From positions 97,001 through 161,000 of the forward strand of contig CM034411.1 of the NCBI GenBank assembly GCA_019925095.2: a stretch of DNA of 64,000 nt, written 5' to 3'. The position numbers and the translations under genes were made by a program. Below are positions 1 through 11,164 of the stretch, one piece after another. This DNA is from Dendrolimus kikuchii. Lineage: Eukaryota; Arthropoda; Insecta; Lepidoptera; Lasiocampidae. The notes under the pieces are model-generated. The model was not told the origin of the DNA. It saw only the letters and a list, made by a program, of their open reading frames with translations, and searched no databases. Every line of letters starts with the position of its first letter. Positions within the stretch are counted from its first letter, which is position 1.

Positions 1-26
1 GCTGGCGTCTTTGAGATTTCTCTCTC

Positions 27-347
27 TATCCGTGCAGGAACGGAGAAAGAATACAATTTCCTGCTTTGGGGCGGCCTGTCGTAAGAAGCGACTTAACAAC
101 CCACAGCCAGGTGGTAGGGCATTTGCCCGACTGGATGGCTACCACTCCTGGTCTAAAGTATGTCGCCATAACAACCTTGAGTTGTATTCCGGCATTAATG
201 ACCAGGTTTCAGTCTTCCTTAAGAGAGCAGCAGCGCATTTGTAGCAAGTTTGATGTTGCAAATGTCCATAGGCGATGATAACCACTTTCCATCAAGTGGG
301 CCGTCTGCCTGTCTGCTTATCTCCTGCAATAAAAATAAAATAAAAAT
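27..347 (+). repeat. SL300 SINE-like repeat, full length
   Basis: This is a full copy of the commonest short repeat here, named SL300 only for this annotation. It begins tatccgtgcagg, contains a ggtggtag...ctaccacc hairpin region and ends in ctgcaataaaa. About 25 further full or partial copies occur in both orientations. No pol III A or B box is visible, so it could be a non-tRNA SINE or the 3' end of a LINE. Short open frames across it are shadows. Confidence 0.75.
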
Positions 348-864
348 TGCTATTATATGTCTCGTCATGAACGACTGCAATCACACAAAGAAATAGTATA
401 AATATAACTGTCAAATCATCATGACATAAATAATTTAAATTACTTGTCAAACAATAATAAATGCGCTGTTTGACTCCTTTTACTTGAACCTTCTTATGAC
501 GTCATAAGTAAGTACGCTTGTACAATGAGATGCCACGCTCTGAAGTTTAGAAAAATCTGCGTCAGAATTTGAGTAGTCAAAAAAGTTAAAAGTTAAGAAG
601 ATGAGAACATCCAGGCTAAAATTGTTGCATGTGATTGATATTTCTAATCAGAAGCAAATGTATGCAATTGCATGCTTCTTATTTTGAAAATGACGAATTG
701 TCATACAAACTTCCCTCTTCACTCCTGTACGGGTTAAATTTTCAAAAATCTTTAGTGCGCATCTACAGTACTCCAGCAGTTTGCGTTGCGTGTTGATATG
801 TCAGTCAGCGAGGTCAACTAATTATATAGATGATTTAATTGTTCCACGAGACGAGAAAGTGACT
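348..864. other. unassigned AT-rich stretch
   Basis: I see no gene, terminal repeat or recognised element here. The short frames are not supported by any motif. Confidence 0.5.
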
Positions 865-865
865 C

Positions 866-1113
866 ATTTTTTTTTTAATCGGCAGACAAACACACATATT
901 ATGTATTCCCAAAATAAGCAAGTTACGCTTGAGTTATGGGTAATATACAACGGACTACTCTGGGGCCAATCCCAGACATCCAGACCATAGTAAATAATGG
1001 AGAAAATACGTTTCCGAAATTTACTATACCAGGAATCGAACCCGGAACCTCTGCGTTGCAGTGAGGTAGGCCGGCAAAGGCTTAGCCCGCTCCACCACAG
1101 AGGCCGTCCAAAA
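866..1113 (-). repeat. tRNA-derived SINE, family G
   Basis: On the minus strand the element starts near 1113 with a tRNA-like head: an A-box-like tggagcgggct, then gggttcgattcc, a near-consensus B box (about 1030-1045). A ~150-bp body follows and a poly(A) tail lies at about 867-877. Related pieces lie at 2258, 15697, 20251, 22134 and 33228. The 109- and 76-residue frames on this strand are by-products. Confidence 0.75.
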
Positions 1114-1573
1114 CTGCGCGTAAAACGAGGGCCTAGTTTGAGCATTATACATACGAGTTGGGAATAACACTTTCTTCCGAGTGCTATATACACCTACGAA
1201 GAAAATACATAAATCGGCTAAGTGCGTGTCGGACCAATGCCCAAAATATGACATGACAATTTAATCAACTTATTTATAACTCTTTAACGACTGAAATTAT
1301 AATCCTGCAAGAAAATTTACTGCGATCTTAAAAAAGTGGCGCTATACCGTAGATAAAATTCTCAGAAAAAAAAAATTACTCGTTATTATTACCGGTATGG
1401 AAAAGTATAGTAATTTATTTGTTAAATTAACAAACAAATTACTAAGCTTTTCTTTTCTGTACATAAATTATAAATATCTTAATTTTTTGTTTATCAACAA
1501 ATTTTAGTTAACATGTTCCTAAATTAATACTATATTATTAATTTTATTACATATGTATTATTATTATATCTAT
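1114..1573. other. unassigned, with 37-bp palindrome at 1408-1444
   Basis: No gene is seen. At 1408-1444 two 18-base arms (tagtaatttatttgttaa and its near-complement) make an inverted repeat with one mismatch and almost no loop. Confidence 0.5.
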
Positions 1574-1586
1574 ATTAATTTTAGTA

Positions 1587-1642
1587 CATACATACATATA
1601 TACATAACTTCACGCCAGTTCCCTTGCGGGGTAGGCACGAAC
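1587..1642 (-). mobile_element. 56-bp ATGT-tailed RTE-like LINE insertion
   Basis: This holds only the extreme 3' end of the LINE: the complement of ctacccCGCAAGGGAACTGGCG, the TGA stop, and a degenerate (ATGT)n tail. It is flanked by a perfect 13-bp duplication, attaattttagta, at 1574-1586 and 1643-1655. It is one of the two shortest copies in the window. Confidence 0.9.
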
Positions 1643-1786
1643 ATTAATTTTAGTATTGAAGTTATTTTGTATAGCACATATGGTTGAATGTACTGTGCCT
1701 CCAGAATTAAAAAAACGCTTTTTGGTATTACAATATTTAAATAAAATATTATTTAGTTGCCGACTGATGACACCCAAATATAAATA

Positions 1787-2140
1787 ATGCTAGAATCTAT
1801 TGTAATTGTTGTCCTATTGGTGGTGCGCATTGGTGAACAGTTGGCCAATGTTGGCTGTTGTCGGCCAACACCACTTGACACGCGGTTCTATCTGCGATTG
1901 CGGACATCTGTGTCAGACTGTGTGTCAGGACAATTGACACTGATAGTCGCCGATCGAAATGGAAATTGGTCTGCGGCTCGGCTGGCTGAACCGGCCGAAA
2001 TATGTATTATTCAGGCACAAAGTGATCCGCCTCGCAAAAGCTTTTTACGAGTGCGTTGCCGGTGTGCTATTAAAGCCTCGACAAAACTGAGCAAGCGAAT
2101 GTGGGAATACCTACACTATGAGTTCAGCCTGAGCTTGTAG
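1787..2140 (+). other. 117-codon open frame, unassigned
   Basis: The longest plus-strand frame in this non-repeat stretch begins with a hydrophobic MLESIVIVVLLVV and continues with basic, cysteine-containing sequence. I recognise no domain. The DNA also carries short inverted motifs (ttggcc...ggccaa near 1840-1870), so it may be part of an unrecognised DNA transposon. Chance is the default explanation. Confidence 0.15.
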
Positions 2141-2257
2141 TATTTGGCTGGAAAGGTAACACTAGAAAAATATGCTAAACTGGGCGATTTTAAATCTTCA
2201 ACAGAAAAGCCGATGGATGTACTGTAAAAGTACAGGGTGTTTGTTATGCACTAATGT

Positions 2258-2345
2258 TGACCTTTGTGGTTGAGTAGGCCAACACTTTGCCGCGCATTGG
2301 AATGCAGAAGTCCCGTGTTCGATTCCCAATATAGTTTTCTTAAAA
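2258..2345 (+). repeat. SINE family G head fragment
   Basis: It has a tRNA-like arrangement with a diverged B box (gtgttcgattcc near 2314-2325). The body and tail are not recognisable. Confidence 0.5.
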
Positions 2346-2536
2346 CAATCTTTTAAAATAGAAAGGAATATTATTTACTGCATAAACTATCACGTAGGTA
2401 CATGTAATGAAAGGAAGAAATGATGTTGACTTCTTCAGAGGAATGACATTTGTTCTTTCAGGCTTACAATACGTGTTTCCTGGAGAGTATATTATTTATA
2501 TCATGTCATTAAATTATTCTATATTATTTAATACAA

Positions 2537-2700
2537 GAAGGTGATGTCAGGTGCCTTAGGCACAGACGAGCGTGCATGACAAGAGCTATGAATGTCAAAG
2601 AAGCAAGTGAGGTGTGTAAGAATAAGCCTAAATGGCACTCTGTTGTTCGTGCCTACCCAGCAAGGGAACTGGCGTGAAGTTATGTATATATGTATGTATA
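2537..2700 (+). mobile_element. ATGT-tailed RTE-like LINE, 5'-truncated
   Basis: It encodes the end of the LINE reverse-transcriptase protein (EGDVRCLR-like through AYPARELA), the TGA stop and a (TATG)n-like tail. The flanking 12-bp duplication tatttaatacaa lies at 2525-2536 and 2701-2712. Confidence 0.9.
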
Positions 2701-2744
2701 TATTTAATACAAATATATAAAAGTCATGATATTATAGTATAATT

Positions 2745-3120
2745 AGGTAATGCCCGCGATTTTGTCCACGCTTGACTTGAAATTCCTGCGGGATTCTCGG
2801 GACACAATATCTCAGCATCTAAAAAAGAATATAAGCTATAATTTTAGTGCAAACTGTTCCGGAATATCCTAATTTGTATGCACCCGAACAACTACATATC
2901 ACCTTTGGGAAAAAGCCCGCGAGATTCCCGGGATAAAAATCACATATTTCATTACATAAAATTTGCTATCAATCATTTTTTTTAATCTGGCCATTTTAAA
3001 TAATTCCCAGAAAAATTCCCGCGGGATTCCCAGAACAAAAGTAGCTCAGATTTTAAGTCTAAGGATTTGCTGTCGATCAGCGATAACTGTATCTTGTATA
3101 TTAACTACCCATAACGTATA
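2745..3120. repeat. repeat P with palindromic CCCGCGGGA motifs
   Basis: Three imperfect copies of attcccgcgggattcccgg occur near 2784, 2914 and 3014, spaced about 131 and 101 bp. The same motif and surrounding text recur at 41380-41620, with flanking text near 4750. The family is not identified. Confidence 0.5.
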
Positions 3121-3324
3121 CGTAACTTGCTTCCTCCTTCACTCCGTGACAGTGGTGTCCCACCTATCCACTCCAAATCCTTGTATTCCTTCCCTTTTTC
3201 CCAAACCTCCTACCCAAACACCCCTCCCTTCCGACGACGACCGCCAGCGTCGAGCTCTGCTCCGCCCAGCGCGATTCTGCTAATCTTGGTCGGTAGAGTT
3301 GGAAAACCCTGTGGCCGGCGTTGA

Positions 3325-3919
3325 TACGGTGGAAGAGAGTCGACCGCAGCTCTTGCGATGGCTCTCGCGGAAACGCGGGACTCTGACCTTCAGATTGCGG
3401 GCTGTCAGCCTTCACCCCAATACCACCAGTGTGGCGCGCTTGACACGGCGTTTCATACGCTAGTCGAGTGCGCAGCCTGGGCATCACAGAGGTTTGAACT
3501 CGAGACAATAGTAGGTCCGATAGATTCGCTTGGCAGCTTGGTGCAAGCCATGCTGCAGAGCGATGATCATTACCGCGTCAGGGCAGCCCTCTTGCATCAA
3601 GGGAGGAGAGGAGTCTTCACCCCTGTCCTCGAAGTGAGTTAGCTCTTCCAGGGGCTTTCTCAGGCACTTATTGCGCTAGGATCGGCGTGGGCGTAACTAC
3701 GATCTAAGTCTCATGCCTTTCCGGCCATAAGCGCGGGGCATCGGAGGAGGGTGGTTTTAGTGGGTATTAGCCATTTGGGCTCGAGACTCCACACAAGCCG
3801 GTTGATTATTGTTTGGATTGCCCCTTCTGGGAATGCCTCCATGATCGACTATAGTCTAATCCCTTGCAAAGGACCCGGTATTGTGCGTAAATAGCATTTC
3901 CCCACCTGAAAAAAAAAGA
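3325..3919 (+). mobile_element. R1-like LINE, 3' end with poly(A)
   Basis: The frame at 3358-3642 (94 residues) matches the C-terminal end typical of R1-clade polyproteins: CQPSPQYHQCGALDTAFHTLVECAAW is the cysteine/histidine knuckle region after the reverse transcriptase. A TGA at 3322 blocks the frame upstream, so the copy is 5'-truncated or decayed. About 255 bp of 3' UTR follows and ends at a poly(A) run, 3909-3917. Related tails lie at 7898, 25832 (minus) and 39464. The minus-strand frame at 3164-3508 is a shadow. Confidence 0.7.
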
Positions 3920-4637
3920 AGCATAACTTGCTTAGCTTGGAGATATACTTATAATGTGTGTTTGTCGATCGCATATTATTATATGAGGAGATTTATCTAC
4001 ATATTCTAACTAAGGATATAAGAAAATATTTATTTGAGATGTCAAGGATTTTTTGGGATAGTGAGATTAAATCGACGGCATAACCGGTACGAAATAAATA
4101 TAGCAACCAGCCTGTAAGCAATAAAATGATAAGCTAAAATATAAAATGAATTTTTGAAATTCAATATGGCCACTAATAAATTCAGTGGCGAGTGGGAGTG
4201 TGTCAATTAGGGCCACCGACGAGTGTCCGACACTCGGTAGTCATTAACTCGTCGCGGGCCGCGGTGTCCGCCGACATGGCGTACACACGGCTATTGATTG
4301 CACTAGTGTCGGCAACACGAATTCAAGGGTACCTCATGTTTATGAACATACTATAGGGCTTGAATTTTCAACTGTTTTGCGTCTATTTATGAAAATATTA
4401 TTTAACAACAATGAGCTGTTTTTTATTGTTAGGGTACAGCAGGTAGACTGAACACCGGCCTGGTTACTATACAAATAGATATTTGGAAGACCAGGAGTGC
4501 TGGTCTCGAATTTTTGAATTATATAGGACCTTTTCTGAAAAATCCCATTTCGTAGTAAGTGCTGTGAAAGTGAATACAGTGCAGGAAACGAGAAAAAGTC
4601 TTCTCGAGTTCAGGGTCCAGTCCCCCCTAAGAGGAAG
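3920..4637. other. mostly unassigned
   Basis: The first ~70 bases resemble the 3' end of SINE family G (ttgcttagcttggagatata). A GC-richer block at 4190-4330 has gtgtccgacact and gtgtcggcaacac motifs and shares gggtacctcatg-type sequence, inverted, with 20155-20170. No gene is seen. Confidence 0.4.
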
Positions 4638-4735
4638 TGCACCTCTGGTGTTGCAAATATCCGTAGGCGTCGGTAATCACTTTCCATCAGGTGGGCAGTA
4701 GTCCATCTGTTGTGCTTCAGCAATCGGGAGCGGTT
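4638..4735 (+). repeat. SL300-related fragment
   Basis: It carries the ggtgttgcaaat...actttccatcaggtgggc segment of SL300 and its diverged relative, without a clear tail. Confidence 0.55.
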
Positions 4736-5526
4736 TTTTAGTTGTTCGGATCCATAAATATTAGCTTATTCCGAAACAGTTTTCACTAAAACTAAAATAG
4801 CTTACATTCTTTGTTAATTGCTGTGATACTCTGTGTAACTCGGGACTCACGAGTCAAACGTGGACGAATTCGCGGGCTAATAGTAACATTAATATTATGT
4901 AAATACATTTTTAAAATGTCACCAAGTATTAACCTAATGTATTCTACACGACTCTGCGGCACGAATAACCTCATGAGGTTTCTGTGCCACTGTCGAATAT
5001 GTTTTAATGTATGTATGAAAAATGCATGTTGATTCACGTACATTAAACTTTCACTATTTTTGTAATTTCGCTTTAGTAGCCAAAAAGACGAATTTCATTT
5101 GAAAGTGAGTGAGACAGCCAGAACGAGACATTTTATTGATTTATAACATGAGAGTCATTAATATTCTGGAGGCGAATTCTTAACACTAATGCTCACCATG
5201 CTAATGGGTCTCGACTGCTTAGTAGAAGCATTAATGAAACCCAAAAATATAGCCTCTTTTTAAGTATTTGTGCACTTTGTACCAGGGGTCATGAACCGCG
5301 AAGGCGTGTCTGAAGATTGAATTTTTACAGTAGCCTTGTGCTAATCGTGTTTCGGGCGATGAGTGGGAGATCCCATTCCTCCTGTCTCCAATCCATCTGT
5401 CTCATCCTGATCCCACCCTCTTTGCCCCACGCGTTCGGTAATCCCTTTCCATGAGCACGTAAAGGTAGACCAAAAAGGAAATGGATGGACTGTGTAAAGT
5501 ACTGTAAAGGATGACAATTAGATGAT
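4736..5526. other. unassigned; repeat-P flank at 4750-4870
   Basis: The part at 4750-4870 matches text beside repeat P at 41446-41540. The rest shows no recognisable element. The opposed 83- and 73-residue frames are not supported. Confidence 0.4.
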
Positions 5527-5700
5527 AGATAGATAGATAACACTTTATTGCTCACCAAATATACAATTTCAAAAATGCACAATTACAACATTGTCACGGT
5601 AGAAACAATAGGTGACCTTATCGCTTAAAGCAATCTCTTCCAGGCAACCTAGCATAAGGAATAGTTTAACCTAATCTGGCGATGTAGGTGGCGCAGATTA
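5527..5700 (-). mobile_element. LINE 3' UTR with (ATCT)n tail
   Basis: Read on the minus strand it ends caataaagtgttatctatctatct, a 3' end with an AATAAA signal and a short-repeat tail. It includes a ggaagagattgctt-type motif that also occurs at 10750 and 51930-52045. It is probably a CR1/Zenon-like LINE end, but the clade is a guess. Confidence 0.45.
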
Positions 5701-5712
5701 TTAGGTAAATCA

Positions 5713-5868
5713 TAAATACATACCTAACTTCACACCAGTTGCCTTGCTGGGTAGGCACGAACAACAGAGCGCCATTTAGGCTTATTCTTACACACCTCAC
5801 TCGCTTCTTTGACATTCATAACTCTTGTCATGCACGCTTGTCTGTTCTTAAGGCTCCTGACATCACAT
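5713..5868 (-). mobile_element. ATGT-tailed RTE-like LINE, 5'-truncated
   Basis: The minus strand encodes the C-terminal KNRQACMTRVMNVKEASEVC to AYPARQL segment and the stop. The target duplication is unclear because the 5' side runs into the microsatellite. Confidence 0.8.
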
Positions 5869-5897
5869 ATCATATAAATGAAATACATACAAATATA

Positions 5898-6290
<393 letters not shown>

Positions 6291-6292
<2 letters not shown>

Positions 6293-6350
6293 GGTAGCCA
6301 TCCAGTCGGGCAAATGCCCTACCACCTGACTGTGGGTTGTTTTGTAGCCT
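6291..6350 (-). repeat. SL300 fragment beside microsatellite
   Basis: This is the ggtagccatccagtcgggc...gggttgtttt part of SL300. The copy is cut where the (AC)n run starts. Confidence 0.65.
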
Positions 6351-6499
6351 CTTATATTTATTTCTATCTTGTGTTTTATAGGAATACAAATAATTTCAAA
6401 ACTATCTACATAATTTAGGAACCAAAATTTTTTACACATACAGACAAAGTATTATTTTCATATTATGCTATACCTTTAAATACAAGCTAAGTTACTACC

Positions 6500-6834
6500 A
6501 ACTTTTTTTATAGCTGGAATACAGCAGACAGGCTGACGGCCCACCTGATGGAAAGCGGTTACCGTCGCCTATGGATTTTTGCAACAACAGAGATTTCACC
6601 AACGCGCTGCCGGCTTTGAAGAAATTTTATGACACCCTTTTTGAAAAACTCCATATCGCGGCTGGGAGCTCATTACAAATCCCCACGGTACCCAAGATAA
6701 ACGTTCTCCAGAACCGTTGCGTACATGAGTGAAGCGACTCAAGGGAGTGGGGATGAACTCCCAACCGATGGCGAGCAGTGCGGTGGTAGAAAGAGGACGA
6801 AGGCAGCTTAATTACAAATGCTGATTGTAGACTG
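6500..6834 (-). repeat. SL300-related diverged repeat (SL300b)
   Basis: It shares cagacaggctgacggcccacctgatgg with SL300 but then diverges (gctgccggctttgaagaaattt...). Similar pieces occur at 15355, 24130, 31617 and 35150. Confidence 0.55.
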
Positions 6835-7394
6835 TGACTACTGCTGAACTTAGATCTAACCTATGTCTACGGTTTTATACTTTATATCTAATGCTTACTA
6901 GTGTAAATTGTGGCTAGCCATCTCTTAAGTAAGAGAATCAGGATTAGACCCTAATCAATGAGTATCTTTTTTTTCACTTATAAACGTGTATTACCTGTTG
7001 TTTATCTAAGAGGAGCACAGATAAGCGAAATTTGAATGATTAACGTAGATTGTACCCAAAATATTCGACTAAAGAGGAGTTTATGGGTTACATTTTCACT
7101 AATCAGTTGCTGAGCAGTTTCTTTAAATTTAAGAAACGATTATAAGTAAGGCCCTAGTTGTTCAAGTAACTATTATTATGATATAACTTAAATAAGTTCG
7201 TCTAATCATCTATTACATTGTTAGGGCTGATCAGATCAGCTGATCAGATAACAATTATCTTTTGATTAATTATAACCTGACTAAATTCAAAAACTAAACA
7301 ACGCAACTGTTTATTCATGCAACTGTCACTTTTGAGGTTTTTACGTTGTGTTTTATTCTAATTTTTTTTCTGGTGATTGAAAATTGATTAAAAG
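6835..7394. other. unassigned AT-rich stretch
   Basis: No gene is seen. A short palindromic tract (ctgatcagatcagctgatcag) lies near 7226-7250. Confidence 0.5.
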
Positions 7395-7407
7395 CCTTTA
7401 GTATATA

Positions 7408-7596
7408 CATACATACATAAATTCACGCCAGTTCCCTTGCGGAGTAGGCACGAACAACAGAGCGCCATTCAGGCTTATTCTTACACACCTCACTTGCTTC
7501 TTTGAAATTCATAGCTCTTGTCATGCACGCTCGTCTGTTCTTAAGGCTCCTGACATCACCTTCTGCTAGTACACGATCAATTTGATCATGATCAAT
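7408..7596 (-). mobile_element. ATGT-tailed RTE-like LINE, 5'-truncated
   Basis: It runs from (ATGT)n at the left to the QIDRVLAEGD coding region at the right. A perfect 13-bp duplication cctttagtatata lies at 7395-7407 and 7597-7609. Confidence 0.9.
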
Positions 7597-7897
7597 CCTT
7601 TAGTATATAAAATATGTAATGTAATATGTAATAATAATAATGGTACGTACAAAAATATACAGCTTTGGCGTAATATTTGTGTGAGTACATAACTGTACAT
7701 GTTTTATTCTGGGATTAAAATTATTCATTTGCATTCCCACCTTTGATAAAAAGCTTTTACGCTCGCACGTGATGTACTTCCACGGGTTTTTTGATACGCT
7801 GTAAGCCTAATCGCATTAGTCGCTCGCGATTCTTTGTTCGCCGCGAATGCGTGTACACAGTTCGTCAAAGCGGTTGAAGTATTGTAGTGGTCGCAAA

Positions 7898-8295
7898 CCG
7901 CGGGGGGCCTTTAGCTTGCTAGGAAGAGCAAAGGACCTTCTACCCCCGCACAACGAAGTGGGGTGTGTTCTCCCAGGGCACACTCCAGGCACTTTATTGC
8001 GCTGGATCGGCTGGGCGTAACTATGTTCTAAATCTCAGCCTTTCCAAAACATTCAAAGCGCAGGGTCGTCAGGGAAGAGGGGGTTTTTAGTGGGTATTGG
8101 GGTTGCTCGCCCGTGCAGCAACGCTCGGAGTCTTCCACACTATTCTGTGACGTCGATCGCGGACGGAGCGCTGCCAAGAGCATACTATTGCTGCAGTGTT
8201 ATCGCCCCCGACCGACGCGTGTCGTTCCCCTAGCAACGACCCAGTTTGTGCGTAAATCGGTTAAGCATTTTCCCTCGCCTCAAAAAAAAAAAAAA
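7898..8295 (+). mobile_element. R1-like LINE tail with 17-bp TSD
   Basis: It has a 3' UTR related to that at 3640-3900 (ggcactttattgcgctgg, gggcgtaacta, tttagtgggtatt) and a poly(A) at 8282-8295. A perfect 17-bp duplication attgtagtggtcgcaaa lies at 7881-7897 and 8296-8312. The 71-residue frame inside is not a gene. Confidence 0.85.
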
Positions 8296-8451
8296 ATTGT
8301 AGTGGTCGCAAAGGGGCGAACAGGCTGACGGGGTTTGTGGCTGCTGTCCGACGTATGAACATTTGCGACGCTTTAAGGCTATTATAAACCCAAGAAACCT
8401 GTTAAATACGCGGGATAAAAAAAAAGTTGTATATAGGTAAATATTGTTTTA

Positions 8452-9626
8452 TTAAATCTTTTCAAAGTACTCTCTACCAGCCTCGATACAAAGTTTTTTT
8501 TTAATTGCAGGAGCTCAGCAGACAGGCAGAAGGCCCACTTGATGGAAAGCGGTTACCATCGCTTATAGACATTTGCAACACCAAAGGTGCTACAAATGCG
8601 CTGCTGCTCTCTTAAGGGAGACTGGAACCTGATCACTAATGTAGGAACACAACTCAAGGTTGTTATGGCGACATACTTTAGACCAAAGTTTAATTTGTAA
8701 GTTTAATGCGTCTGAACCAGTTTTTGAAACACTATTTCCAATCAGTCGCAGACACCTCGCTTTCTCGAACGCTGATAACGTATCTTCCGGCGACGAAAAT
8801 TGTATCCCTTTGAGCTGATCTTTGACTTTCGGGAATAAAAAGAAGTCACACGGTGCTAGATCAGGGCTGTAAGGAGGGTGAACCAGGAGTTTGGCCGGCG
8901 TGCTATCCAGGAAGTCCCTCGTTTTGAGTGCGGTATCGGCGGGCGCGTTGTCGTGGTGGAGCAGTAGCTCGCGTTAGTCGCTTGTTGCTCACAACAAAGA
9001 AAACTTCGGCCAAGCATTTGGTAGTATACCATTCGGCGTTGATGCTTCTTTGATTCCGTAAAGGAATTGACACCAAATAGCCAGTCAGATGGAAAAAACT
9101 AGCGATCAAAATCTTCCCACTTTGGTAGCTGTCGATTCATTTTGAAACACCCAAACGTTGACTGGCGCTTCGTCTCTGGATCGTATTGCTAAATCCAGGA
9201 CTCATCATGATGTCGTAAACACGTCGAGACGAGCCTGCTCCAAATTTGTTTATCATATCACGGCACCATTCCACCCGGGTGTGCTTCTGAGCATCATGCA
9301 CGTGTAGAATCTCGTGAAGACTTCCCGATCTAAGCTGCCGTACGTTCTGCATCTCTTGATACGTAACTCGCTTATTGCCTTAGTTTAAATTTTTCACTGC
9401 AAGCACGTTTTCTTCCGTAACAGCCGTCAAAGGACGACTACTTTTCTTCATCTCCCAAAGTTAGTCGAGCGCGCTTGAATTCTTTGTATCAACAATACAC
9501 GGTTGCCTTAGAAGGGCCTTCATCCATGAATACCATTTGAAGTCTATCGTACGCTTCGTCCGGTTTCAGGCGACACTTGAAATCGTAAAAAATCATAGCG
9601 CTGAAATGTTCCCGGCGCAGATCCAT
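8452..9626 (-). pseudogene. mariner transposase pseudogene (DD34D)
   Basis: Read on the minus strand from ATG at 9626 to TAA at 8452, this is a decayed mariner transposase. The N-terminus reads MDLRREHFSAMIFYDFKC, a typical start of the helix-turn-helix half. The middle includes LRSGSLHEILHVH and VYDIMM, then a frame change before DESWI, which holds the first catalytic aspartate. The second is in HHDNAPAD and the third in YSPDLAPCDFFLF, with exactly 34 residues between them. In-frame stops occur near 9500, 9440 and after DESWI, and at least two frameshifts are needed. The C-terminus (LCIEAGREYFEKI) is separated from the rest by an SL300 insertion at 8497-8683. Terminal repeats were not defined. 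Confidence 0.9.
8497..8683 (-). repeat. SL300 inserted in mariner, 8-bp TSD
   Basis: This 5'-truncated SL300 interrupts the mariner C-terminus. The 8-bp duplication caaagttt lies at 8489-8496 and 8684-8691, showing that SL300 is mobile and arrived after the mariner. Confidence 0.8.
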
Positions 9627-9756
9627 TTTTAAATGAGACACGATAATTTAAAATAGCTCGTAATGTGGAGGGAAATTTTGAAATTGGAACGTACCTATTT
9701 GTAATTATAAATAATCATATCTTCAAAATAGATTATAACTGGCCAGTCATTCTCAT

Positions 9757-10145
9757 ACGTAAAAACTTTTTCAACACACTTGCTCGTAAAGTGGCTCTAT
9801 GGTCACCGCAATTAGGCACAAAATGACACCCATTATCAAGCTGTGAGTAAAAAACATTATAACTCACTAGTGAGTTATAGATTTTTTTTAAAATTTTATT
9901 GGTTGAGTTGCTTTGTTCTTAAAAAAGTTTTTATTAAAAAAAAAGATCGTGTTCTATAGAACAAATAAATTAATGTCCCTATTGCTTGCTCATTTTATGC
10001 AACTTCTTATTTAAATAGATAATTTTAACTCGTACGTGTTTAACAAATAAAACTTTCACTCATATATAACTTTTTTTATCTACTAAATAAGATGAGTTTT
10101 TGTTGTTATTTTATTCACAAGTGTGTTGAAAAACGTCGTATGATA
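9757..10145. repeat. putative MITE with TTTTTCAACACACTTG termini
   Basis: Inverted termini (catacg...tttttcaacacacttg at the left, its complement at 10118-10143) enclose AT-rich sequence and a perfect 22-bp palindrome at 9858-9879. The superfamily is not known. Confidence 0.45.
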
Positions 10146-10664
10146 CACGTGTGTATTGATGATTACCGTCCTCGGCTCTCTTAAGACCCTCGCCTACGGC
10201 TCGCGTCTCAATGGCGCCTCGGCGGTAATCACTAATGTTACACACTAGTACCATAATGTACTATTTTCGCAATATTTTCCGAGTGGCCTGGTATGTGAGA
10301 ACCTGGTATTAATGCGTGCGTTTCATATTTATAGTTACGAGACCTCTACGGACTGTACGCCAATTGCCTAAGTAACCATAGAAAGGCATTGTGTCAAAAA
10401 TAATCAATATCACATACAATTACCGAAGGAATTATGTTCAAAATAGTTTTGGCTCTTTTTTTCAAAGTCAAAGTCAAATTAATTTATTTGTTTGAAACAT
10501 GAACATCTTTGCAGATGTTATGCTAAGTGTCAAGTTACATGTTTCGCCTTGACAGGCATACAAATTTTTTTGTAGTTTTGGTTACAAGCTGTTTGTAGTA
10601 TTAAGTATAATTCTTACTTATATAATATTTCACATACTTATATGTTTATAAATAAATAAAATAT
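10146..10664. other. unassigned
   Basis: No gene is seen. At 10180-10240 there is a short GC-rich patch. At 10460-10560 the text resembles the 3' flank of a lepidopteran repeat, but I cannot name it. Confidence 0.4.
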
Positions 10665-10819
10665 ATGTAAGTAACTGCATAACCTCTAATATTTATTTAT
10701 ACCACCTTTGACCAATACAATCTGTTTTATTCCTGCCACGGGTTGTCTGGAAGAGATCGCTTCTTAGCGATAAGACCGCCCATTGTGGACATTTAGAATA
10801 TTTTTAGGCTATAAGATTT
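10665..10819. repeat. 155-bp direct repeat, left copy
   Basis: It differs from 11165-11319 at one position that I can see and is offset from it by exactly 500 bp. It contains ggaagagatcgcttcttagc, a motif also seen in the (ATCT)n-tailed LINE ends. Confidence 0.85.
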
Positions 10820-10984
10820 GCGGAGGGTGATGTCAGGGGCCTTAAGAACAGACGAGTGTGCATGACAAGAGTTATGAATGTCAAAGAGGCAAGTGAGGTG
10901 TGTAAGAATAAGCCTAAATGGCACTCTGTTGTTCGTGCCTACCCCGCAAGGGAACTGGCGTGAAGTTATGTATGTATGTATGTA
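10820..10984 (+). mobile_element. ATGT-tailed RTE-like LINE, 5'-truncated
   Basis: It runs from gcggagggtgatgtcagg to (ATGT)n and starts exactly where the left 155-bp repeat ends. No short TSD is evident. Confidence 0.8.
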
Positions 10985-11164
10985 GAACCTTTTTAAGTCG
11001 AACTTGAAGGGAGATGCCAAAAATTCGACTTATGGAGGGTTTCGATTTTGTAAGGAAACATTCGAGTTGTAGAGGTTAAGATTTATTCAAATAATCGAGT
11101 TGTAAAGATTGTAAAATCAAATATTTCTATGTTGGATATAAAGAGGTCCAATTTAATAAAATGT

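Noticed and set aside
1030..1060. tRNA gene suggested by a B-box-like motif
   Set aside because: The motif is part of a multi-copy SINE head; no complete cloverleaf is visible. The same holds at 51855 and 59250.
2745..3120. CRISPR-like array from spaced palindromic motifs
   Set aside because: Spacing is irregular, motif copies are imperfect and the genome is plainly animal.
3164..3508. 114-residue minus frame
   Set aside because: Shadow opposite the R1-like C-terminal coding.
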